64,000 nt of DNA from Pirellulales bacterium. Lineage in GTDB: Bacteria; Planctomycetota; Planctomycetia; Pirellulales; JACPPG01. The number at the start of each line of letters is the position of its first letter. Position 1 is the stretch's first letter. Both the position numbers and the translations under genes were made by a program. The stretch lies in contig DASXEJ010000303.1 in assembly GCA_036490175.1 (NCBI GenBank), positions 66,511 to 130,510 on the forward strand, written 5' to 3'. Positions 41,067 to 50,777 of the stretch are shown here, one piece after another. The notes below the pieces were generated by a model. The model was not told where the DNA came from. It ran no database searches and worked only from the letters and a program-made list of their open reading frames with translations.

Positions 41067-42989
41067 ATGTCGCAGATCAAAACGCCCGACACCGGGTCAG
41101 AGACATTCGTCGAAACGTCGCTGAAGCTGGGGGGCAAAAGCGCAGAGGAAGCTCGCAAGACCGGTGCCATGGACCGGGCCGACGAGCACCTGGAATCGTT
41201 CTTCGAGGCTCGCTACCAGACCACGGCCAGCCCGATTCATCGCGCGGTGTGGGACCACCGGTTTCCGCTGGAGTTGTTCCAGCCTTCGCCGCCGCCCGCG
41301 CCAACCCCGGCCTGCGCGAAGTCGATGGAAGAATCGCTGTCGATCGTTCGCCGCCACATCGCGGCCGGCACACTCTTGGACGAGCGCGGCAAGTTGTATC
41401 CACACGTCTTTGCCGAGTTAGGTGCTGCCGGCTACTGGGGAATGCTGGTCGATCAGCAATACGGCGGCCACGCTGCGCCGATGTCTGTCTACATGCCGTT
41501 TCTGACGCGGATGACGACTGTGTTTCCCACGTTGGCCGGACTGGGAAGCGTACACGGCTGCGTCGGCGCGGTCGATCCGCTGCACGGCATGGGGACGCCC
41601 GACCAAAAGGAGCATTTTCTCACCAAGTTGGCCAGCGGCGAACGGATCTCGGGCTTTGCCCTCACCGAGCCAGGTGCCGGCTCCGATCTGACTGCTCTCA
41701 AGACGCGGGCGGTGCTCGATGGCGGTGATTATGTGGTCAATGGCGAGAAGCTATTCATCACCAACGCCATTCCTGGTCGCATTGTGGCCCTGGTCTGCAT
41801 GATCGACGATCGGCCCGAGGTGCTACTGATAGATCTGCTCGAAGAAAGCGAAAGCTTTCAACTGGTGCGTTACGGGCTGTACGCGCTGAAGCACTCTTAT
41901 AACAACGGACTTTTGTTTAAGAACTTCCGCGTGCCCAAGGAAAACCTGCTTAAGCCCAAATTCGGCAACGGACTGACAGTTGCCTACCATGGCCTGAACC
42001 GTGGACGCGTGGCGGTATGCGCCAACGCGGCGGGCGGCTTGCGTGTGATGCTGGCCAGCATTCTGCCTTGGGCTCGCTATCGCCACACCTATGGCGAGGC
42101 TATCTTCCGCCGCGAACTGGTGCAAAGGCGCGTGGGGCAATTGGCGGGGCTGATCGTGGCATGCGACGCGCTTGTGGCGTGGTGTTCTTGGCTGTTGGAC
42201 GCGGGCTACCGCGGCGAAATGGAATGCACGATCGCCAAGATCTTCGGCAGCGAAGCGCAGAAAGACGCGGCGGTCGAATTCCTGATGAAAACGCACGGCG
42301 GGCGCTCCTTCTTGCACGGCCATTTGTTCGGCGACAACTGCCACGAGTATTTCGCGCCTTGTATCTACGAAGGCGAAGGCGAGATGCTGGGCATGGCGTT
42401 CTTCAAGTCGCTGGTGAAACAGCACGGCAAAACGTTCTTCGAGCCGGTGGGCCGCGTGCTGGCGCAGCTAGGAGTGCGACAGCCGAACATGGCCAATCCG
42501 GCACATTTAGCGAAACTCGCCCCAGTGCTGCTGCCCTATGCCAAGTGGCTCCTCGGCGAGCGCTTCGGCAGCCGTCACGTGGGCCCCCTGCCGCAGATGC
42601 CGCGGCAACTGACCGAGCATGCGCAGTTCGCCATCAATGGACTGTCGCACATGGCGCGCGAGATCAGCGGCGCGATGCGCACCCATCAACTGCAACTTGC
42701 CGATCGACAATGCCGGATGTCAAACCTTTCATTGCGGGTGCAGAACCTGGTGACAATGCTTGTCACTTCGCTTTACGCTGGCCGGCAGGCGGACGAAATG
42801 ATCCGAGCCGCCGGCGACGTGGCCTGCCAGGACCTGCGGCACAAGCTGACCCACGAACGTCCCAGCGACGCCTATTTTCGTGCGGTCACAAAGCTGGGCG
42901 CCCAGATCGCCGAAGGGGGCTTTGAGCCGATCGCCGGTTTGCCGCCGGGCGAGATTCTGATGCCGTATGAGACTGTTACCGACAAGTAA
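41067..42989 (+). CDS. Acyl-CoA dehydrogenase family protein
   Basis: FAD-dependent dehydrogenase of 640 residues, larger than the usual 380-residue enzymes because of extra N- and C-terminal helical regions. The FAD/substrate motif GFALTEPGAGSDLTALKT is present, as is the flavin-side VNGEKLFITNA. The C-terminal domain contains KTHGGRSFLHG and IYEGEGEML, where short-chain enzymes carry the catalytic Glu in YEG. A GGGAGGG site precedes the ATG. It would oxidise an acyl-CoA in fatty-acid or amino-acid breakdown; no beta-oxidation partner is adjacent, so the substrate is open. Confidence 0.9.
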   Translation: MSQIKTPDTGSETFVETSLKLGGKSAEEARKTGAMDRADEHLESFFEARYQTTASPIHRAVWDHRFPLELFQPSPPPAPTPACAKSMEESLSIVRRHIAAGTLLDERGKLYPHVFAELGAAGYWGMLVDQQYGGHAAPMSVYMPFLTRMTTVFPTLAGLGSVHGCVGAVDPLHGMGTPDQKEHFLTKLASGERISGFALTEPGAGSDLTALKTRAVLDGGDYVVNGEKLFITNAIPGRIVALVCMIDDRPEVLLIDLLEESESFQLVRYGLYALKHSYNNGLLFKNFRVPKENLLKPKFGNGLTVAYHGLNRGRVAVCANAAGGLRVMLASILPWARYRHTYGEAIFRRELVQRRVGQLAGLIVACDALVAWCSWLLDAGYRGEMECTIAKIFGSEAQKDAAVEFLMKTHGGRSFLHGHLFGDNCHEYFAPCIYEGEGEMLGMAFFKSLVKQHGKTFFEPVGRVLAQLGVRQPNMANPAHLAKLAPVLLPYAKWLLGERFGSRHVGPLPQMPRQLTEHAQFAINGLSHMAREISGAMRTHQLQLADRQCRMSNLSLRVQNLVTMLVTSLYAGRQADEMIRAAGDVACQDLRHKLTHERPSDAYFRAVTKLGAQIAEGGFEPIAGLPPGEILMPYETVTDK

Positions 42990-43156
42990 CGGATCATTAA
43001 GGCTATCGATTCTCCCGGAAATGCCCCTGGACATCCACGTGCCCAACGTTGACGTAGGCCACGTTCCTTCCGAGAATGGAGCGAGTGATCGGCTCCCCGT
43101 GGTGTAACGTGGCAAGCCGCAGAGCGCCGCACGGCGAGCGCTGTGGGAGACAATTG

Positions 43157-44590
43157 ATGTCCGTCCGGATTGCAGCTTCGGTTGCGGCACTCTTGCTGTT
43201 GGGCGTGGTCGTTGGCCCTGCCGAACGAACTCGCGCGGATGACCAGCCCGCTCCCAAGAAAAGCGTCTCCGCCAAGGTCCCGGAAAAAACCGCGCGCGAC
43301 GCGGCCAAGGACGCCGACAAGGACGAATTCCGCACGGCCAAGCGTGAGATTCAGGTCAAGCTGCGCAACAAGCAACCTTTCGAACGCGTGGCGGGCTTAC
43401 GGCAGTTGCATGACTATCCCAACGCCGAGGCGGCCAAGCTGCTCGTGACCGTGGGCCTCAAAGACGACTCCGCCGAAGTGCGCAGCGCCGCCTACGACAC
43501 GCTACTCGACTTGAAAGACAACGGCGAGATCGCGCGCTATCTTCTCGTCACGGTGAACAAGGATACGCGGCACGGCGCGGTGAATCAGAAGACGTTTCAA
43601 TTGCTGGCCGTGCTGCTGGCCTCGACCTCGCCCGACATCGAACGCGAGGTGGGCGTCTTGTTGGAAAAACAGGCCGGCACGCATGACGGACTCATTCTGG
43701 TCGAGTCGCTGGCCGACGAGTTGGGGGAGCATGGCCAGGCCGAAGACGTCGGCCCTCTGAAGAAGCTCGCCGCGCTAAAGGCATTTCCCGAACAGTTTGG
43801 CCTGCGTCGCGCCGTCGCATACGCGCTAATGAAAATCAGCGCGCCCGAGGCGATCGGCCAATTGGTGGCACTGCTTGAAAACATCAAAGGAGAAATTGGC
43901 GCCGAGATCGTCAAGCACCTGACCGAGGCAACGGGGCAGGATCTAGGAATGGAGCCCGCGGCTTGGCGCGAATGGTGGAAGGATAACGAAAAGACGTACC
44001 AGGCACCGGGCGGCGCCGTCCCTCGCAAGGATCTAAATAATTTCGCGCTCACGGCACCTGCCCGCGGCGGATCGATGTACTACGGCCTGTCGATCTATGC
44101 CCAAAAGATGGTGTTCATCATCGACACGTCCGGCAGCATGCTGCGCGGCGGGCGTTTGATGGCAGCCAAGCGCGAGCTGCTGCAAGCGATCGACGGATTG
44201 GCTGACGACGCACAATTCAGCGTGATTGCTTTTAACGGCGAAGTTTATATCTGGCAAAAGCAATTAATGCAGGCCAACGCCACGATGAAGCAAGCCGCGT
44301 CGCGCTGGGTCGGTATGCTCGAGACGGGCAACACCACGGCCTCTTACGACGCGCTGGAAACCGGCATGCGTTTCGATGCCGAGGCAATTTTCTTCCTCAC
44401 CGACGGCGCACCACAGGGCGGCTCGATCGATAATCCGGCCGACATCGTGACGTTGATCACGCGCGCCAACTACGCCAAACGCATGTCGATCTACACGATC
44501 GGCATCGGTGTGCAAGGTGGCATCTTCGACGAATTCTTGACGTCGTTGGCAAAGCACAACTGGGGCATCTATCGCCGTGTCGACCAGTAA
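43157..44590 (+). CDS. Exported HEAT-repeat/von Willebrand A-domain protein
   Basis: Protein of 477 residues from the ATG at 43157, which follows GGGAGA and opens a signal peptide (ASVAALLLLGVVVGPAE). A charged linker leads into HEAT-like helical repeats (about 70-270; EAAKLLVTVGLKDDSAEVRS). A vWA domain (about 315-477) has the metal-ion site D323-T-S-G-S327 in VFIIDTSGSMLRGG, a later T (TGNTTASYDAL), and the third-loop FFLTDGAPQGG. The full MIDAS motif suggests metal-dependent protein binding outside the cytoplasm. Partner unknown; it is transcribed alone. Confidence 0.85.
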   Translation: MSVRIAASVAALLLLGVVVGPAERTRADDQPAPKKSVSAKVPEKTARDAAKDADKDEFRTAKREIQVKLRNKQPFERVAGLRQLHDYPNAEAAKLLVTVGLKDDSAEVRSAAYDTLLDLKDNGEIARYLLVTVNKDTRHGAVNQKTFQLLAVLLASTSPDIEREVGVLLEKQAGTHDGLILVESLADELGEHGQAEDVGPLKKLAALKAFPEQFGLRRAVAYALMKISAPEAIGQLVALLENIKGEIGAEIVKHLTEATGQDLGMEPAAWREWWKDNEKTYQAPGGAVPRKDLNNFALTAPARGGSMYYGLSIYAQKMVFIIDTSGSMLRGGRLMAAKRELLQAIDGLADDAQFSVIAFNGEVYIWQKQLMQANATMKQAASRWVGMLETGNTTASYDALETGMRFDAEAIFFLTDGAPQGGSIDNPADIVTLITRANYAKRMSIYTIGIGVQGGIFDEFLTSLAKHNWGIYRRVDQ

Positions 44591-45209
44591 GGGTCGCGTC
44601 GTGTTGGCGAAGCGATGATGGCGAAAGGCGGCCGTCAGCAAATTCAGTGCCCGCCAGTATTTCGTCCCTATTTGCGATGTAGCTACTTACCGATCGGTAG
44701 TGGTTGCAGTTGCTCTGCCGACAATGACTTAAAGCGGCAGCCATAGCTGGCGCCATGCCATTGGGATTTTCCGGCATGTCGATTGCTGCGCCGGGAGCGC
44801 GACCGAACGCCTGTATAATAGGGAGCGTAATCGCTTAAAGCACGCGGCTCTCGGGCCAGGGTGGCAATCTGAAGCATTCACGTCCTGAACCTTGTGATGG
44901 GTGCGAACACGCGGTCAGTTGTTCGTCGCTGACCACGCTCATGTCTGTGTCGCACGCTGGGACGTACTTTCTTGCGCAAGCGAACGCTTGGATCACGCGG
45001 GCGAATCGCAGCATTTCACGCATCGCCGACGTGGCTCGGGGCAGGACTTGCCGGGGATTCTCGGCGGGGGAGCCGAGTTGGCGACCGCGACCTAAGCTCT
45101 TAGTACATAGAACGAATTGACACTGGGGGGCCGATCGGCACGAGATCGTCGGCCCGGGGTTGCTCCGCTGGCGGAGCCGCTCTTAGCAGAATCTCGCAGG
45201 AGAGATATC
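44591..45209. other. Intergenic region before the SPFH genes
   Basis: About 620 bases. It contains a perfect 12-base palindrome TACCGATCGGTA (44688-44699) and a -10-like TATAAT (near 44814-44819) without a good -35 partner. The frame of the SPFH gene is open back to 45117, but the GTG at 45210 has the better ribosome-binding site. No gene seen. Confidence 0.45.
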
Positions 45210-46937
45210 GTGACTTTCTATCGCAACCCTCGCTTTTTGGTCTGGTGCGCGGTCGCACTGGCGTCGGCCTTCGTGCTGCAGCAGGTTTGGCACTGGGAGG
45301 TCGAGCGTGTGGATGTGCCGGCCGGCAAATTCCTGGTGCGTATTCACCGTTGGGGAAGGGATCTGCCCGAGAACGACGTCGTGGCTCCTGATGACTCCTA
45401 CAAGGGCGTCATGTTCGATGTGCTCCCTGAAGGACGGCACTTCCTCAATCCGCTCTTCTGGAGTTACGAGGTCCACGAGATGAAGCAGGTGCCGCCGGGC
45501 AAGTGCCTGGTGGTCACGCGGCTGTTTGGCCGCGAGCTTCCCGCAGAGCGCATCGCCCAAGGCAACATCTTGGCGCAGGAGGACAGCAACGATCCCGTGC
45601 AGGGGGAGCGCGGCATCCTGGAGCGCGTATTGCTGCCAGGCGCCTATCGCTTGAATCCACATGCCTACCAGGTCGAGGAGGTTGCAGCCGTAGAAGTCCG
45701 CGTCGAGCAAGTCGGCGTCCGCACTTTGAAGATCGGCAAAGACCCGCAAGGGCTGTCCCGCGCTGAGCGCGGCGGCGACTACACCGTGCCCGATGGCTAT
45801 CGGGGTGTTCAGAAAGCGTCGGTGCCACCGGGAACATACTATTTGAACCCTTACGTCGAATCGATTACGCCGGTCGAGGTGCGCAGCCATCGTGTGGAAT
45901 TCTCTGATATCGAGTTCCCGTCACGCGACGGCTTTATCCTGGCGCCGCACGTGGTCGTCGAGTACGCCGTGATGCCGAATAAGGCGCCCGAGATGCTGGT
46001 CCGGCTCACCGATTCCGGCGTCTTGCACCAAGCCGATCGCACGGATGACGAAAAGCTGGAAAACGAAGTTTTGCAGAAGGTCATTCTGCCTCATATCCGC
46101 GGCTACGCGCGTATCGAGGGCAGTAACTTCGACGCCCGTGACTTCATTCTCACCGTCGTGGAAAACCCCGCAGCCAAAATGGCCAACGCACGCGAGTCGT
46201 TGCAGCAGGCGTTGCTGGCCAAGGTCAAGCCACGCTGTGAGGAATTGGGCGTAGAGCTGCGGGCCGTGGCGCTGGCCGAGTTCCGACCGCCGGCCGAGCT
46301 TTCTGAGCAGATCTCGCAACGCGAGTTGGCCCGCGTCGAGCGAGAAAAGAACGTGGTACGCCTAGGCCAATACAAGGCCGAGCAGGACTTGAGATCCAAG
46401 GAAGCCCTCAAGCAGCAAGCCAAGGAAAAGGTCGCGGCCGAAACGCGCAAGATCCAGGCTTCGAAAAAGTCCGAGCAGCTGAAAGAGGTTGCCCTCTTGC
46501 GCTTGACGCAAGAGCTGGCCAACGCGCAGCTGCAACTCGATGCGGCCCGCAAACTGGCCGAAGCCGCGCTCTCCAAAGGACGCGCCGAGGCGGCGGTGAT
46601 CATGCTCGAGAACGAGGCGGAAACCTCTGGCCTGGCCAAGGCCGTGCAGGGCTTCGACAACGTGCAGAGCTTTGCCCAATATCAGGTCCTGTCGAAGCTG
46701 TCGCCGGCGCTAACCGAGATTTTCGCCTCGGACGATAGCGACTTCGCCCGCATCTTTGCCAACTACATGACGCAGCCGGCGAACACGGCGCCCGTGCTGG
46801 TCCCCGCCTCGGCGTCCCAGCCGGCGGAATCGCCACGCTCGGCAGCGGCGGTTCAACCCGCCAGTGCTCTGCCAGTTGATAACTCCACTGCCACCCAGGA
46901 TGCGCCGCCCGGCAACAATCCAGGTGATGGGAACTAA
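45210..46937 (+). CDS. SPFH/Band-7 family membrane protein (first)
   Basis: Flotillin/stomatin-like protein of 575 residues. The GTG at 45210 is preceded by CAGGAGAG, which fixes the start. One membrane helix lies at about 7-24. Residues 34-222 are three related beta-rich modules, each opening with a P-G or P-D-G turn (VPAGKFLVRIH, VPPGKCLVVTRLFG, and the more diverged VPDGYRGV) and ending in an L-PG-YYLNP-type strand. The SPFH domain proper follows (about 225-370). Then comes a long Lys/Glu/Ala-rich coiled coil (about 390-500) and a disordered Pro/Ala tail. Likely part of a membrane microdomain or scaffold. It is 83 bases upstream of its paralogue. Confidence 0.88.
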   Translation: MTFYRNPRFLVWCAVALASAFVLQQVWHWEVERVDVPAGKFLVRIHRWGRDLPENDVVAPDDSYKGVMFDVLPEGRHFLNPLFWSYEVHEMKQVPPGKCLVVTRLFGRELPAERIAQGNILAQEDSNDPVQGERGILERVLLPGAYRLNPHAYQVEEVAAVEVRVEQVGVRTLKIGKDPQGLSRAERGGDYTVPDGYRGVQKASVPPGTYYLNPYVESITPVEVRSHRVEFSDIEFPSRDGFILAPHVVVEYAVMPNKAPEMLVRLTDSGVLHQADRTDDEKLENEVLQKVILPHIRGYARIEGSNFDARDFILTVVENPAAKMANARESLQQALLAKVKPRCEELGVELRAVALAEFRPPAELSEQISQRELARVEREKNVVRLGQYKAEQDLRSKEALKQQAKEKVAAETRKIQASKKSEQLKEVALLRLTQELANAQLQLDAARKLAEAALSKGRAEAAVIMLENEAETSGLAKAVQGFDNVQSFAQYQVLSKLSPALTEIFASDDSDFARIFANYMTQPANTAPVLVPASASQPAESPRSAAAVQPASALPVDNSTATQDAPPGNNPGDGN

Positions 46938-47020
46938 CGCGCGTCAGGCAAAAACACTCGCTTGGGCAGTTCACACCAAGACATAAAAGCTTTCAGCAGC
47001 TGTTGCAGGAGAATTAGACC

Positions 47021-48604
47021 ATGACCGAAATACTCGACATGCATAGTTCCGGCTCGTTCAAACTCGATCCTCGCTACATGCGCCGCCAGATCATGTTCTG
47101 GTGCGGGGCGGCTCTGGTGCTGCTGGTGGCGGTGATCCTCACCTGGCACGAATTCTTCGTCTATGTGCCACCTGGCAAGCACCTGGTCATCATCTCGAAC
47201 GGCGGCCAGCCGCTTCCCCCGGGACAGGTTTTGGCCGAGGCGGGCGAAAAGGGAATCCAACGCGAAGTGCTGGGCGAAGGCTGGCACTTTGTCATGCCGA
47301 TCGTTTATTCGCGCGAAATTGAAAAGAACACCGTCATACCGCCCGGCAAGGTCGGCATCGTCACGGCGCAGGGCGGAAAGCCGCTGCCGGCCGGTCGTTT
47401 GTTGGCCGAAGCGGGCGAACAGGGCATCCAGCGCAATATATTGCCGCCGGGCGCCTACCGCATCAATCGTCACGGCTTCCAAGTGGACGAAGTCGACGCC
47501 ACGAATCTCGAGCCCGGCTATATCGGCGTGCTCCGCCGACTGCTCGGACAGGACGGCAGCGGACGGTTTGCCGACAAGCCGAACGAAAAGGGCATTTTGC
47601 GGACAATTCTGCAGCCGGGACTGTATTACCTGAACACCAAGGAATTCGAGGTCGTGCCCAGCGAAGTGGGCATCTTTCAATCGACGTTTTTCTACGACAA
47701 GGACCCACGGCAAAGCACTGCCATTACATTTATCTCCAAGGGGGGCTTCGAGATCAGCATGGACTGCACGGTCGAATGGGAGATTCGCCCCGAAGACATG
47801 CCGGTGCTAGTGGCCGAATACGGCTCGCGGCATGCCGTTGAACGGAACGTGATCGACGTGCAGGCGCACGCCATCGGACGCGACAAGGGCATCGACTACG
47901 GCGTACAAGATTTCCTCGAAGGCGCAAAGCGCGAGGCGTTCCAGACCGACTTCACAAACGAGCTGACGCGCGTGGCCAAGGAAAAGAGCGTCACCGTACA
48001 TTCGGCGTTCATTCGCAACATCGTCATCCCCGAGGCGTACCTGAAACCGATCCGCGACAAACAGATCGCGGCCGAGACCAAGGTCACCAACCAGGCCAAG
48101 GAGGCCACCGCCCAGAGCGTGGCCGACGTCGAGCGCGAACAGCAGATGATCCCGCAGCGCGAAGCCGAAGTCGCGGCCGAGACGCAGCGCCTGGTGGCGG
48201 GCATCGATCGCGACGTGGAAAATGTCCAAACGCGCACCGAGAACGAGGTGGAAAAACTCGATGCCGAATACCAGGCTCAGATCGCCGCGCTCGACGCGCA
48301 GCGCATCCAGGCCATCGGCGAAGCCGACGCCCAGGTCAGCAAGCTCAAGGAGACCGCCAAGGCCTCGCTGTACCAGATGAAGATGAATGTCTTCCAGAAC
48401 AATGGCGAGGCGTTTCTCAAGTATTCGATGGCGGATCAGCTGAATCCACAAATGATCGTGCGGCTATTTCACAGCGGGCCAGGCACGTTCTGGACCAACA
48501 TGGAAGGCAAGGGGCTGAACTTCATGCTGCCCGCCGGCGGGTCGACTCCGACGGCGCAATCGGTCCCAGCCAAGGAAGGGAAATCCGATCCGTCGGCCCG
48601 GTAA
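47021..48604 (+). CDS. SPFH/Band-7 family membrane protein (second)
   Basis: Paralogue of the preceding protein, 527 residues. A membrane helix at about 25-42 is followed by three modules at about 48-103, 106-160 and 162-215. Examples are VPPGKHLVIISNGGQPLPPG, IPPGKVGIVTAQGGKPLPAG and LEPGYIGVL; the first two also share LAEAGE-GIQR. The SPFH domain (about 216-390) leads into an Ala/Gln/Glu-rich coiled coil (about 345-460) and a short tail. An AGGAG site lies upstream of the ATG. The pair probably forms a hetero-oligomeric ring or lattice in the membrane, as SPFH pairs such as HflK/HflC do (analogy only). Confidence 0.88.
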   Translation: MTEILDMHSSGSFKLDPRYMRRQIMFWCGAALVLLVAVILTWHEFFVYVPPGKHLVIISNGGQPLPPGQVLAEAGEKGIQREVLGEGWHFVMPIVYSREIEKNTVIPPGKVGIVTAQGGKPLPAGRLLAEAGEQGIQRNILPPGAYRINRHGFQVDEVDATNLEPGYIGVLRRLLGQDGSGRFADKPNEKGILRTILQPGLYYLNTKEFEVVPSEVGIFQSTFFYDKDPRQSTAITFISKGGFEISMDCTVEWEIRPEDMPVLVAEYGSRHAVERNVIDVQAHAIGRDKGIDYGVQDFLEGAKREAFQTDFTNELTRVAKEKSVTVHSAFIRNIVIPEAYLKPIRDKQIAAETKVTNQAKEATAQSVADVEREQQMIPQREAEVAAETQRLVAGIDRDVENVQTRTENEVEKLDAEYQAQIAALDAQRIQAIGEADAQVSKLKETAKASLYQMKMNVFQNNGEAFLKYSMADQLNPQMIVRLFHSGPGTFWTNMEGKGLNFMLPAGGSTPTAQSVPAKEGKSDPSAR

Positions 48605-49028
48605 CACCCAGGCGCATGGCGTATTCGGGCGCGGCAGAAACCCTTAATGTGCGCAAGCGCCGCTTGTTCCTGTTGTGTCGCGTCTTCAGGTTCGTGGTCG
48701 CGAAATCGGGGCCTGCGGGCGTCGGCCGAGCCTGCAGACCGCCGACGGTCACTTGCCGAACCAGTCCTGTTGCGTAAGCTATTCGTAGCGGGAGGCTGGT
48801 AAGCGCTAGGCGGTGCCAGCATCCTTGCATGGCCCGTGGAGGGAGTGACTGGTCGCTCGACGCGCCAGTTACGACGTCCACGAGCGGCATTTCCAGGGTG
48901 TCCATGAGCGCGTGCCACAGAGCGGCCCGGGATGTCGACAGAACGGCATTGACGGCCGCCCGGCTGGCTCGGCATCATGGGGCCTTGAGATTGTGAATCG
49001 TCTGTTTCGACAACGGGAGAGTTCCACA
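48605..49028. other. Intergenic region after the SPFH genes
   Basis: About 420 bases with no convincing gene; open frames on both strands here have no ribosome-binding site or family resemblance. The GGGAGA site of the next gene lies just before 49029. No clear terminator or repeat seen. Confidence 0.5.
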
Positions 49029-49460
49029 ATGTCTTCGGCAGACGACCGTGCGCCCCTTACGCCCAAGGGTAAGGTGCCGCAAAAGGGCGAACCGTTCGCC
49101 AAAGGGCAGATGGACTTCGACATCGCCTTCTTCGACCGAATTTTGCAGCGTCAGCCGGATTATGTTGACGTGTTGCGTTGTCAGGGTGAGTTGCTGTCGC
49201 GCAAAGGTTTGCATGATCTGGCACTGGTGATCGATCGGCGGCTGGCCGAGCTCGTCCCCACCGATTACGTCATCCGCTACAACCTGGCCTGCAGCCTGGC
49301 GGTGGGAGGATACCGGCGCGAGGCGATCGCGGCCCTGCGGGCGGCCCTGGAGCAAGGCTACGACGATTTCGAATATCTGGAAGGGGATAGCGATCTCGAC
49401 TCGCTTCGCGACGACCCCGCCTATCGCGCCCTGATGCGCGAGTACGGCATCCTGAACTAG
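49029..49460 (+). CDS. Small TPR-repeat protein
   Basis: Protein of 143 residues from the ATG at 49029, which follows GGGAGA. Two or three degenerate tetratricopeptide helices are visible: FDIAFFDRILQRQPDYVDVL, then GLHDLALVIDRRLAELVP, and RREAIAALRAALEQGYDD. It ends LRDDPAYRALMREYG, typical of short TPR proteins. A soluble protein-interaction role is likely. It is separated from both neighbours by more than 200 bases, so its partner is unknown. Confidence 0.85.
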   Translation: MSSADDRAPLTPKGKVPQKGEPFAKGQMDFDIAFFDRILQRQPDYVDVLRCQGELLSRKGLHDLALVIDRRLAELVPTDYVIRYNLACSLAVGGYRREAIAALRAALEQGYDDFEYLEGDSDLDSLRDDPAYRALMREYGILN

Positions 49461-49687
49461 CCGCGCAAGGTGTGCAGCTCGCGGAGCGGTGCCGGATAGG
49501 GCAGCACGAACATCCGGGCGGACACTTCATCGCCAGCACACGTAATTCTCATCAGCAAACCGTGCTGGTCTGCTCGCATCAGTCGGCCAATGGGTTGCGG
49601 TCCTTACCCGCTACTGGGTAACTTGCTGCATCGGCGGATTGCAACCGCCGTTTATCATCACGTCCTTCCTCGCAAGCCGCCCTTACG

Positions 49688-50521
49688 ATGCTACACCTCG
49701 CAGCTCAGATCGCTGAAGCTACCGGCTTTATCCGCACCCAGTGGGACCGCACGGCCCGGGTTGGCATCATATTTGGTACAGGATTGGGCAATGTCGCGCG
49801 CGAAATCGAGAACCATATCACGATTCCCTACGAGGCCATCCCGCACTTTCCCGCGTCCACCGCCACCAGCCACGTTGGGCAGCTCGTTTGCGGGACGCTA
49901 GCAGGTGTGAGCGTGGTCGCCATGGAAGGACGTTTTCACGCCTACGAGGGGTACAGCTTTCAGCAGCTCACCTTTCCCGTGCGGGTGATGAAGGCGCTGG
50001 GGGCCGACACGCTGATCGTCTCGAATGCCTGCGGCGGCATGAACCCCTTCTATCGTCGCGGCGACATCATGGTGATCGACGATCACATCAACCTGCTAGG
50101 CGGCAACCCGCTGATCGGCATCAATGACGATAACCTGGGGCCGCGCTTTCCGGACATGTCGTGCCCTTACGATCCGCAGCTGGTCGAATGTGCGATGGAG
50201 ATCGCCCGGCGCGAGAACTTCGTGGCTCATCGCGGCGTCTATGTCGCGGTGACCGGTCCGAACCTGGAGACGCGGGCCGAGTACCGTTTTCTGCGCACCA
50301 TCGGGGCCGACGTGGTCGGCATGTCGACCGTGCCCGAGGTGATCGTGGCCGTGCATGCCAGCATGCGCGTGTTGGGCTTGTCGGTGATCACGGACATGTG
50401 CTTTCCCGACGCGCTGGAGCCCGCCAACATCGACCTGATTCTATCGGCGGCGGCCGAGAGCGAACCGAAGCTGCGCGCGATCCTGCTGGGCGTGCTGAAG
50501 CGGATCGCAGCCGAGCGATAG
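49688..50521 (+). CDS. Purine nucleoside phosphorylase-family enzyme
   Basis: Trimeric-type purine nucleoside phosphorylase of 277 residues. Landmarks are the phosphate-binding GIIFGTGLGN (27-35 region), MEGRFHAYEG (79-88), SNACGGMNP, the base-binding PNLETRAEY with E194, and VGMSTVPEVIVA with M212. At the position of human PNP Asn243 it has Asp (D236, in VITDMCFP). That Asn sets preference for 6-oxopurines, and Asp is found there in methylthioadenosine phosphorylases, so the substrate may be adenosine-like. It stands upstream of ileS without a shared operon. Confidence 0.88.
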   Translation: MLHLAAQIAEATGFIRTQWDRTARVGIIFGTGLGNVAREIENHITIPYEAIPHFPASTATSHVGQLVCGTLAGVSVVAMEGRFHAYEGYSFQQLTFPVRVMKALGADTLIVSNACGGMNPFYRRGDIMVIDDHINLLGGNPLIGINDDNLGPRFPDMSCPYDPQLVECAMEIARRENFVAHRGVYVAVTGPNLETRAEYRFLRTIGADVVGMSTVPEVIVAVHASMRVLGLSVITDMCFPDALEPANIDLILSAAAESEPKLRAILLGVLKRIAAER

Positions 50522-50574
50522 CCGCCGCGAATGCGGAAATCTATCTCGACGGGCCGGTATCAGTGCCAGGCTAC

Positions 50575-50655
50575 GTGCCATGTCCACGCGCCGCGTGGAC
50601 ATGCAAGTGGAGAAACAGCGAAGACATGCTCACGCCTGTGCGTGAGCATGGCACC
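50575..50655. repeat. Dispersed double-hairpin repeat, copy 2 (well preserved)
   Basis: Two hairpins in tandem. The first has perfect 12-base arms CATGTCCACGCG (50579-50590) and CGCGTGGACATG (50592-50603) with a one-base gap. The second has 11-base arms CATGCTCACGC (50625-50635) and GCGTGAGCATG (50640-50650) around a four-base loop. Flanks are GTGC at the left and GCACC at the right. It shares words, order and spacing with the copy at 18205-18289. Placed between a PNP gene and ileS, far from any start codon. Confidence 0.9.
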
Positions 50656-50777
50656 CGGCTTTTCACCAGTTTGAGGACGTCTAGCCCCGATTGAAAAACC
50701 CCGCCCTCCCTGCTCTAGTGGTCTATTCGCCGCCCCCGGCCGGGGATGGACTGTCTGCCGCCGAGAATTGACCGCTT

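Noticed and set aside
45045-45075. Hairpin CTCGGC with GCCGAG as a terminator
   Set aside because: Six-base stem without a following T-tract, in front of a gene; too weak to call.
44901-45095. Small open frame of 64 residues before the SPFH genes
   Set aside because: No ribosome-binding site; Arg/Ala/Gly composition typical of chance frames in GC-rich DNA.
48469-49029. Minus-strand frames between the SPFH and TPR genes
   Set aside because: Two overlapping frames of arginine- and proline-rich character with no start signal; more likely chance.
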